Below are positions 6,284 through 11,401 of a stretch of DNA of 11,401 nt, one piece after another. How positions within the stretch are numbered: the stretch's first letter is position 1; each line of letters starts with the position of its first letter. The stretch is taken from the NCBI GenBank assembly GCA_030616195.1, contig JAUWXW010000023.1:1-11401 (forward strand). Direction: 5' to 3'. The position numbers and the translations under genes are program-made. Source of the stretch: Chloroflexota bacterium. Lineage in GTDB: Bacteria; Chloroflexota; Dehalococcoidia; RBG-13-53-26. Under the pieces are notes generated by a model. The model was not told where the DNA came from. It did not search any database and saw only the letters and a program-made list of their open reading frames with translations.

Positions 6284-7908
6284 TGGAATCCCAGGTTTTC
6301 TACCGTAAATGGCGTCCCCAAACGCTAGCTGAGGTAGCAGGGCAGGATCAGGTCACCCATATCCTGCGTAATGCTCTGGAGACTGGACGACTGTCCCACG
6401 CCTATCTCTTCTGTGGCCCCCGAGGCACAGGCAAAACCAGTACCGGGCGGATTCTGGCCAAGGCGGTGAACTGCCTTACCAGCGGCAAGGGGGAGCCTTG
6501 TAATACTTGTGACATGTGCCAAGCTATAACCCAGGGCCGGGCCTTGGATTTAATAGAGATTGACGCCGCCAGTTACCGGGGAATCGATGACATTCGACAG
6601 CTCCGGGAGAGGGTCAAACTGGCTCCCAACGTGGCTCGATATAAAGTATACATAATTGATGAAGCTCATGGGCTCACCGCGGATGCCTCCAACGCTTTGC
6701 TCAAGACTTTGGAGGAGCCGCCGCCTCATGCCATCTTTATCCTGGCGACTACCGAGCCGCACAAGATGTTGACCACCATCCTGTCTCGCTGTCAGAGGTT
6801 CGATTTTCGCAGGCTCTCCCATGAAGCTGTCATCTCTAAACTGATGCGCATCTGTCAGGAAGAAGGTATCTCTATTGAGCCCCAGGGGCTAAGGCTTGTC
6901 GCCAAGAGTGTTTCCGGCAGCCTTCGTGATGCTGAGAACCTGCTGCAGCAACTGCTGGTGTACTACGGAAACCAAATTGACGTTCACCAGGTTGAGGATA
7001 TGTTGGGCGTTACCACTGACTTCCGAGTCAAGGAGCTGGTAGAGGAGATTGCTAACCAGGATGTCGCTGCCGGGCTGGCTACCATAAACAGCGTTGTCAG
7101 TGATGGCCTGGACCTCCTACAGTTCAACCGGGGTTTGATGGAGTATCTGAGAAACATGCTATTGGCCAAATCCGGAGCAGAAGCCGCACTGGACCTTGGC
7201 GCAGAAGATGTGGCCGAGATAAAGGAGCTGGCAGGCAAGGTGTCGATGGAAGATATCCTCAAAGCACTCAAGCTTTTTGGGCAGGTTGATTTCCGTTTCA
7301 GAGATTACTCCCCCCTGCCACTGGAGCTAGCACTGGTGGAGTGCACTTTGCCCCAAGGGGAAGGGACATCCCCTAAGAGAGAGGCTGTGCCAGTTAAGCC
7401 GGCTATTCGTAGCAAGGAGGAGACTGCCCCGAGCAAGCCGCCTGTGCCCGCAAATGGCGAGACTGTTGCAGCCGAGCCCGTTGTGCCTGCCGGGGAAGTC
7501 GAGCCAACCCAAGAGGAGGCGGCTGTTCCTACACCGGATGCCGGTCTGGAATATGTCCGTTCCCGGTGGAATGAGTTCGTGGACACCTTGCGAGGCGTCG
7601 GCTCCACCGGCAACCTGGACGCCTACTTGAGGAGTGCTTGTGAGCCAGTCGCCGTCGAAGATGATACACTGGTATTGTGTTTCTATTTCCCCTTCCACAA
7701 GGATAAAATAGAGGACCCCAAGTATCGGCGTATGGTAGAGCAGAAGCTGGGCGAGAAATTCGGCAGCCCTAACAAGATACGCTGTGTCCTCCGGCCGAAG
7801 GCCGGGCAACGGGCCATGGAGGGACATCTGGTCAGGGCGGCTCTGGAAATGGGTGGCAGGGTCACCGGTGTGGTGGAAGGCCCGAATCTCACAGGAGGAG
7901 AAGAATGA
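6283..7908 (+). CDS. dnaX: DNA polymerase III subunit gamma/tau (clamp loader)
   Basis: The AAA+ clamp-loader subunit of the replicative polymerase. With ATG 6283 it has 541 residues. Features are GPRGTGKT (Walker A, 45-52), a zinc site formed by C64, C73, C76 and C79, DEAH at 126-129, and the SRC sensor/arginine-finger motif at 168-170. Collar helices run to about residue 360. A low-complexity Pro/Ala/Glu/Lys linker (about 365-425) leads to a C-terminal tau-like domain (VRSRWNEFVDTL...). An in-frame GTG at 6280 would add one residue, but GGAG at 6272-6275 is well spaced for the ATG. No obvious slippery A-run is seen to make a short gamma form. It overlaps ybaB by four bases (ATGA). Confidence 0.96.
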   Translation: MESQVFYRKWRPQTLAEVAGQDQVTHILRNALETGRLSHAYLFCGPRGTGKTSTGRILAKAVNCLTSGKGEPCNTCDMCQAITQGRALDLIEIDAASYRGIDDIRQLRERVKLAPNVARYKVYIIDEAHGLTADASNALLKTLEEPPPHAIFILATTEPHKMLTTILSRCQRFDFRRLSHEAVISKLMRICQEEGISIEPQGLRLVAKSVSGSLRDAENLLQQLLVYYGNQIDVHQVEDMLGVTTDFRVKELVEEIANQDVAAGLATINSVVSDGLDLLQFNRGLMEYLRNMLLAKSGAEAALDLGAEDVAEIKELAGKVSMEDILKALKLFGQVDFRFRDYSPLPLELALVECTLPQGEGTSPKREAVPVKPAIRSKEETAPSKPPVPANGETVAAEPVVPAGEVEPTQEEAAVPTPDAGLEYVRSRWNEFVDTLRGVGSTGNLDAYLRSACEPVAVEDDTLVLCFYFPFHKDKIEDPKYRRMVEQKLGEKFGSPNKIRCVLRPKAGQRAMEGHLVRAALEMGGRVTGVVEGPNLTGGEE

Positions 7909-8210
7909 ATAAGCAAATCATGCGCCAGGTAAAGGAGCTACAGGCAAAGATGGCCAAAGCGCAAGAAGAGCTGGGCCAGGCTCAAGTAGAGGCGAGTGCC
8001 GGTGGAGGAGCAGTAACTGTGGTTGTTGACGGGCACCAGAACGTCCTGTCGGTAAAGATTTCTCCTGACGCAGTTGACCCGGAGGATATAAGCCTCCTGG
8101 AAGACCTGGTGCTGACAGCAGTCAACGAAGCTATCAAGAAGGCCCAGGAGTTGGCCCAGGATCGGCTTGGAGCGCTGACCGGAGGCCTCAAGATTCCGGG
8201 GCTAATGTAA
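7905..8210 (+). CDS. Nucleoid-associated protein, YbaB/EbfC family
   Basis: A 101-residue homodimeric DNA-binding protein. The N-terminal coiled helix (residues about 1-28, [20 protein letters not shown]), the central strands [25 protein letters not shown], and a long C-terminal helix ending in a Gly-rich GGLKIPGLM tail are all typical, as is the length. It usually lies between dnaX and recR, exactly as here, which supports the identification. GGAGGAG lies just upstream of ATG 7905, and the start overlaps the dnaX stop. A role in nucleoid organisation, or in the recombination pathway of its neighbours, is known from the family and not shown by the sequence. Confidence 0.95.
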   Translation: MNKQIMRQVKELQAKMAKAQEELGQAQVEASAGGGAVTVVVDGHQNVLSVKISPDAVDPEDISLLEDLVLTAVNEAIKKAQELAQDRLGALTGGLKIPGLM

Positions 8211-8226
8211 AAAAGGCAGGTTAGCT

Positions 8227-8838
8227 TTGGGTTTTGACTCTGTTCCCACCGCGCTGCCGATGGCCCGCCTGATCGAGGAGCTACATAAGCTGCCCGGCAT
8301 CGGCCCCAAGAATGCTCAGCGGTTGGCTTATTTTCTGCTACATGCCTCCGAGGAGCAGGCCAGAGCTTTGGCTGAAGCAATCGTGGCCGTAAAAGAGAAG
8401 ATTGTCTTCTGCTCCATATGCCAGAACATCACCGAAGCTGCCCCCTGTCCTATCTGCCGGGACGACGAGCGGGACCACAGCAAAATCTGCGTGGTGGGAA
8501 AACCCCTGGATATACTGCCCCTGGAGCGCACCCGCGCATATGACGGCTTGTATCATGTCCTCCATGGTGTCATATCTCCCATGGAAGGGGTGGGACCTGA
8601 GGATCTGAGAATAAGGGAGCTGTTGGACCGTCTCCAGGGTGAGTCGGTGCAGGAGATCATCTTAGCTACCAATCCCAATTTGGAAGGTGAAGCCACAGCG
8701 ATGTATCTCCAACGCCTGATAGTCCCTCTGGGGATAAAGGTTACCCGCCTTGCCAGAGGACTTCCCTTCGGCAGCGACCTGGAATATGCCGATGAGGTCA
8801 CCTTAACCCGTGCCCTAGAGGGAAGGCAAGAGATGTAG
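8227..8838 (+). CDS. recR: Recombination protein RecR
   Basis: The RecR ring protein that works with RecO (and RecF) to load RecA on gapped DNA. It contains a helix-hairpin-helix at about 12-40 ([26 protein letters not shown]), a four-cysteine zinc finger (C62, C65, C74, C77), and a Toprim domain at about 85-180 with the Walker-B-like [16 protein letters not shown]. The C-terminal signature is [25 protein letters not shown]. With the TTG start at 8227 it has 203 residues, near the family norm of about 200. AGGCAGG lies six bases before the TTG. The alternative ATG at 8260 has no ribosome binding site and would trim the N terminus. Sixteen bases separate it from ybaB. Confidence 0.95.
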   Translation: MGFDSVPTALPMARLIEELHKLPGIGPKNAQRLAYFLLHASEEQARALAEAIVAVKEKIVFCSICQNITEAAPCPICRDDERDHSKICVVGKPLDILPLERTRAYDGLYHVLHGVISPMEGVGPEDLRIRELLDRLQGESVQEIILATNPNLEGEATAMYLQRLIVPLGIKVTRLARGLPFGSDLEYADEVTLTRALEGRQEM

Positions 8839-9131
8839 ATTCCCCGGTTTTGGGGGCCGCCCAGTAGCTATCCAGTCCGGGAAGAGAAGTCCTACCCCGA
8901 AAATAGCGATTGAAATTTCCAAGCATAGGGCAGGTCTCCATAGGCGACTCGCCCGTGGCGAGGGCTCTGTCCCCTGCCGACCGAGGCGGGTGGCGGAGCA
9001 CCCGCCCTACGGCAACGGGGCAATCGCTGATTTTGGGTCCTACTCTCCTGCTTCCCAGGCCAAGCAAAAGGCTGCGACCAAAAGCCAGTTTCCTCCGAGT
9101 ATGAATACCTGAAAGAAGGCCTTGAATCACT
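8839..9131. other. Fold-back-rich intergenic region between recR and recO
   Basis: No convincing gene. Just after recR, CCCC-GGTTTT-GGGG (8842-8855) is a minor hairpin. Most of the rest (8877-9059) can fold as one large structure with nested G+C-rich hairpins. The final 70 bases lead to recO with GAAGG at 9115-9119, rather far (12 bases) from its GTG. Confidence 0.65.
8877..9059. repeat. Fold-back (MITE-like) element with nested hairpins
   Basis: The left arm (8877-8912, CCGGGAAG ... GAAAATAGCGATTG) and the right arm (9021-9059, CAATCGCTGATTTT ... CTTCCCAGG) are imperfect inverted repeats. They pair well at both ends (AGCGATTG, AAAAT and GGGAAG) and poorly in the middle. Inside lie the hairpins CTCGCC-CGT-GGCGAG (8948-8962) and GGCGGGTG-GCGGAG-CACCCGCC (8985-9006), and GGCAGG (8929-8934) can pair with CCTGCC (8973-8978). 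This looks like a small composite repeat inserted between recR and recO. Confidence 0.55.
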
Positions 9132-9911
9132 GTGAGTACGACAAGACTTTACAATACCGAAGCCATCGTTATCAGAAAATCCGAGCTGGGTGAGGCAGAT
9201 AGCATCCTCACCCTTTATACTCCCCATCTTGGCAAGATTAGAGCAGTAGCCAAAGGGGCACGGCGCCCCAAAAGCAAAATAGGCGGACACGTTGAGTTGC
9301 TCGTCCACAGCCAGATGTTGCTGGTCCGATCCAGGAGTCTTGATATCATCTCCCAAAGTCAAACCATCGAGAGCTTCCTGCCCTTACGTGATGATCTGAA
9401 GGGTACCTCCTCGGCCCTCTACGTTGTTGAACTGGTCGATCGGTTTACTGCCGACGGGCAAGAAAACTACCCCCTCTTCAGGTTGCTGGTTGACACACTG
9501 CATTGGCTATGTCGGGCTCGTCACGGGGAACTCGTTCTCCGCTATGTTGAACTCCATCTCCTTAAACATCTTGGCTACCAACCCCAGCTTCAACAATGTG
9601 TGGTTTGCCGCTCCCCCATGACGGCTGGCGATAATTACTTTACGCCCAGCGGTGGTGGTGTGGTTTGCCCCAGTTGCTGCCACCAGGAACCTGTCCTTTA
9701 TCCTCTTTCCCTCAATGCCCTAAAGGTGCTGCGTTTCTTAGAACGTAGTGACTACGCCCAAGTCGATCGACTGCGGGTAAGCCCTGAGCTTTCCTCGGAT
9801 TTGAAGCGTCTCATGCAAAAATGTATCCGATACCTCCTGGAGCGAGACGTAAAATCAGCAGAGTGGCTGGACAGACTGGAAAAGGAGGAGTTTGGCCAGC
9901 CGATGCCTTGA
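9132..9911 (+). CDS. recO: DNA repair protein RecO
   Basis: RecO anneals single-stranded DNA and, with RecR, loads RecA on SSB-coated gaps. The 259-residue protein shows the N-terminal OB-fold pattern (TEAIVIRKSELGEADSILTLYTPHLGKIRAVAKGARRPKSKIGG), a helical middle, and a four-cysteine zinc site (C156, C159, C179, C182; QCVVCR ... VVCPSC). Length is normal. The only sensible start is GTG 9132, since no upstream in-frame ATG keeps the frame open. The ribosome binding site GAAGG is 12 bases away, so translation may be modest. It lies near recR but is separated from it by the fold-back element. Confidence 0.94.
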   Translation: MSTTRLYNTEAIVIRKSELGEADSILTLYTPHLGKIRAVAKGARRPKSKIGGHVELLVHSQMLLVRSRSLDIISQSQTIESFLPLRDDLKGTSSALYVVELVDRFTADGQENYPLFRLLVDTLHWLCRARHGELVLRYVELHLLKHLGYQPQLQQCVVCRSPMTAGDNYFTPSGGGVVCPSCCHQEPVLYPLSLNALKVLRFLERSDYAQVDRLRVSPELSSDLKRLMQKCIRYLLERDVKSAEWLDRLEKEEFGQPMP

Positions 9912-9992
9912 GGGACGGGGCTGATATCGAGTATGGTTGTAATCACAATAATAATCAAACATGCAACGCCAGCGAGAAAAGGAGCCCCATAA

Positions 9993-11048
9993 ATGAAAAC
10001 AAGAATAACCGAGTTGCTGGGGATAAAATACCCTATCATCCAGGCACCGGCCAGTCCAATAGCAGGCCCCCTTCTGGTAGCGGCAGTATCCAATGCCGGT
10101 GGTTTGGGAATCTTGGCCTCAGGTCGGATTACTCCTGAAGAGATAAGAGAGGATATCAGGGCTGTTAGAGAGCTGACCGACAAGCCCTTTGGGGTAAACC
10201 TTACAGCAGGCACGCCAGGTTATGAAAAGCTGGCTGAAGTGATGATAGACGAAAGGGTGCCTGTAATCTCCCACGGCAGGGGCAATCCGAAATGGCTAAT
10301 TGGGGCGACTAAAGGGCATGACACCAAGATTATGGCCATGATAGGAGCCGTCAAGCATGCGGTCAGAGCGGAGCAAGATGGCGCTGATATCGTCGCTGTA
10401 GCCGGAATGGAGTGCGGAGGTCATGTCAGTAACGTTGCAACTATGGTTTTACTACCACTTGTCGCCAGCAGTGTGAAGCTTCCCGTGGTAGGTGCGGGAG
10501 GTTTTTGTGACGGCAGGGGACTGGTGGCAGCTCTGGCGCTGGGGGCTGAGGGCATCGCCATGGGCACCAGATTTGCCGTCACCCAGGAGAGCGCCATGCC
10601 CTCGAACATAAAACAAAGGTATGTCGAGACAAGTGAAGCCGATACCGTGGTCACCACTGCAATTACCGGGAAGGGGGTGAGGGTTCTCCGCAATAAACTG
10701 ACTGACATGCTGGAGGGGAAGGGGCAAAAGTTGTCCTGGAGAGAAAGGATAACCAGCACTTTGGAAATAAGGAGGACGCTAGGAGTCTCCTGGTGGCGGT
10801 TCATCATCGGTGGCTGGAGAATGAAGAAGGATTATGAAGCTTCCTTCTCAGAACTGAGTATTCTGGCCGCCGGCGCCATGAGGGTAGAAAAGGCTATGGT
10901 AGAGGGTGATGCGGACTTTGGGGCCATGGTCTCCGGGCAGGTTTGCGGCAGAATAGACGACATACCCACTGCCGGGGAGGTAATCGACCGAATCATAGCT
11001 GAAGCTGACAGCATCCTGGAGTCGGTAAAAGACAAGGTGCTCTCCTGA
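9993..11048 (+). CDS. Nitronate monooxygenase / 2-nitropropane dioxygenase family flavoprotein
   Basis: A 351-residue FMN-dependent TIM-barrel enzyme. Visible family features are the N-terminal IKYPIIQAPASPIAGPLLVAAVSNAGGLGIL, the motif GMECGGHVS at 138-146 with the catalytic-type H144, the phosphate-binding PVVGAGGFCDGRG at 164-176, and GAEGIAMGTRF at 184-194. Members oxidise alkyl nitronates. Relatives include the enoyl-ACP reductase FabK, and many paralogues have unknown substrates. C141 in the motif replaces the common Ala or Ser. The C-terminal part (about 240-290) is longer than in FabK and argues for the NPD branch. AAAAGGAG precedes the ATG by about nine bases. It lies 81 bases after recO and seems functionally unrelated to it. 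Confidence 0.88.
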   Translation: MKTRITELLGIKYPIIQAPASPIAGPLLVAAVSNAGGLGILASGRITPEEIREDIRAVRELTDKPFGVNLTAGTPGYEKLAEVMIDERVPVISHGRGNPKWLIGATKGHDTKIMAMIGAVKHAVRAEQDGADIVAVAGMECGGHVSNVATMVLLPLVASSVKLPVVGAGGFCDGRGLVAALALGAEGIAMGTRFAVTQESAMPSNIKQRYVETSEADTVVTTAITGKGVRVLRNKLTDMLEGKGQKLSWRERITSTLEIRRTLGVSWWRFIIGGWRMKKDYEASFSELSILAAGAMRVEKAMVEGDADFGAMVSGQVCGRIDDIPTAGEVIDRIIAEADSILESVKDKVLS

Positions 11049-11066
11049 GAAAGGTTCCACCCCCCA

Positions 11067-11088
11067 GGGCCGATACAGAGTTCGGCCC
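11067..11088. repeat. GGGCCGA/TCGGCCC hairpin repeat
   Basis: GGGCCGA (11067-11073) and TCGGCCC (11082-11088) form a perfect 7-bp stem with an 8-base loop, starting 19 bases after the flavoprotein gene. No T-run follows, so it is not a typical terminator. Both halves, CAGGGCCGA and CAGAGTTCGGCCCCT, recur between radA and ybeY (5613-5621 and 5728-5742), but there they are 106 bases apart. Confidence 0.65.
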
Positions 11089-11099
11089 CTCAACCGAAT

Positions 11100-11172
11100 G
11101 GGTAGCCTGGAGCATCTGCTCCAGGCAGGGTTGGAGCAGATGCTCCAACCCACCCCGGTTTTTGGACAGGCT
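11100..11172 (-). repeat. Two-hairpin REP/MITE-like repeat, copy 2 (inverted)
   Basis: Read on the minus strand, this 73-base block matches 5629-5700 with six substitutions and one inserted base. The hairpins are GCCTGGAGCA with TGCTCCAGGC (11105-11126) and GGTTGGAGCA with TGCTCCAACC (11129-11150, extendable to 11 bp). The outer edge CCGGTTTTTGGACAGGCT is kept. The other terminal inverted repeat seen near copy 1 is not found here, so this copy may be truncated. Confidence 0.85.
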
Positions 11173-11189
11173 CTCTCCCTCCGCCCTCT

Positions 11190-11220
11190 ATTGGGGGCGA
11201 CACACCATGTTGCCCCCAAT
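11190..11220. repeat. Strong hairpin, 9-13 bp stem
   Basis: ATTGGGGGC (11190-11198) pairs perfectly with GCCCCCAAT (11212-11220). The stem can extend inward through GACA/TGTT with one G-U pair, leaving the loop CACCA. There is no T-run on either side. It may be another repeat unit, or a 3'-end stabilising structure for the flavoprotein transcript. Confidence 0.55.
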
Positions 11221-11261
11221 TCCGATGTGCCCACGCATCAAGGATGCTCATCAACTTGAAA

Positions 11262-11306
11262 CAAAAAATCCTGCCCCTTCCACTGCTTATATGTGGAAGG
11301 GGCAGG
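11262..11306 (-). terminator. Rho-independent terminator of the right-edge minus-strand gene
   Basis: CCTGCCCCTTCCAC (11270-11283) and GTGGAAGGGGCAGG (11293-11306) form a perfect 14-bp stem with a 9-base loop. On the minus strand it is followed by AT and six T residues (complement of 11263-11268). No T-run follows on the plus strand, so it serves the gene entering from the right. Confidence 0.88.
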
Positions 11307-11353
11307 CAATCTGAACAGCTTGACCTAACTTCTCCAGGAATCTTTGCCCCGGT

Positions 11354-11401
11354 TCAGCCCTCCAGTTTGAAGATATTAATGGCGTTGTCCCGAAGAATCC
11401 T
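11354..11401 (-). CDS. C-terminal end of a minus-strand gene, probably amidohydrolase family (partial)
   Basis: Only the last 15 codons and the TGA stop are inside the window; the rest lies beyond the right edge. The visible residues are RILRDNAINIFKLEG. The pattern 'kIL..NA..iF.l' is the usual final helix of amidohydrolase-2 type metal-dependent hydrolases, which commonly end this way. The reading frame is supported by a strong terminator starting about 48 bases past the stop. The family call rests on a very short match and could be wrong, but a coding end here is likely. Confidence 0.5.
   Translation of the reverse strand, partial: RILRDNAINIFKLEG

Larger units (their letters stand above)
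11173..11353. other. Convergent intergenic region
   Basis: No gene is visible. It holds the strong hairpin at 11190-11220 and the minus-strand terminator at 11262-11306. Between the terminator and the stop of the edge gene there are 47 bases without notable structure. Confidence 0.6.

Noticed and set aside
7327..7827. 166-codon minus-strand frame opposite dnaX
   Set aside because: Opposite the DnaX linker and tau region; no ribosome binding site and no recognisable protein features.
6283..7908. Programmed frameshift in dnaX producing a short gamma form
   Set aside because: I looked for a slippery run such as A-AAA-AAG and found none, so only the full-length product is supported.
8260..8838. 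Alternative recR start at ATG 8260
   Set aside because: No ribosome binding site precedes it, and it would shorten the N terminus. TTG 8227 has AGGCAGG at good spacing.
8892..9362. 156-codon minus-strand frame across the recR-recO gap
   Set aside because: It overlaps the start of recO and the fold-back element; the translation is low-complexity, rich in Arg and Pro, and unlike a folded protein.
10848..11234. 128-codon minus-strand frame over the end of the flavoprotein gene and repeat copy 2
   Set aside because: It runs through two hairpin repeats and antisense to a conserved gene; not credible as coding.

Overview
The window reads as chromosomal DNA of a bacterium of moderate G+C. Gene order and protein style (ClpC, RadA, an MS-type YbeY, a DnaX with a long Pro/Ala/Glu linker, YbaB, RecR, a four-Cys RecO, and solitary nitronate-monooxygenase and amidohydrolase genes) would fit Chloroflexota, perhaps a Dehalococcoidia-like lineage. 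That placement is from memory of families and not from a search, and it should be treated as a weak inference.

Layout. Positions 1-361 are A+T-rich and hold no confident gene, but contain phased TTTACC motifs, a degenerate inverted repeat and one 24-codon open frame. Positions 362-1340 (minus strand) carry a compact three-gene unit: a small zinc-ribbon protein, an unrecognised 88-residue protein and a PIN-domain protein. The last two genes overlap by 13 bases. Immediately upstream on the same strand is tRNA-Ala(GGC) with its own promoter. From 1560 rightward the plus strand carries housekeeping genes: clpC with a good promoter and a Rho-independent terminator, radA, ybeY, dnaX, ybaB/ebfC, recR, recO, then a nitronate monooxygenase-like flavoprotein. 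At the right edge the last 15 codons of a convergent minus-strand gene, probably an amidohydrolase, are visible with their terminator.

Functionally, ybeY-dnaX-ybaB-recR is a tight cluster with overlapping or nearly touching genes. It joins replication (clamp-loader subunit) to RecFOR-type recombination, with recO about 290 bases further on and radA (branch migration) just upstream. ClpC is protein quality control.

The non-coding DNA between these genes is unusual. Two intergenic gaps (after radA and after the flavoprotein gene) carry inverted copies of the same roughly 72-base element made of two perfect 10-bp hairpins. One hairpin differs between copies by paired, compensatory changes. In the first locus this element appears to split a second repeat that is intact beside the other copy. 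The gap between recR and recO holds a different, large fold-back structure with nested hairpins. These REP/MITE-like elements, and the PIN/zinc-ribbon operon beside the tRNA, are the parts most worth following up.
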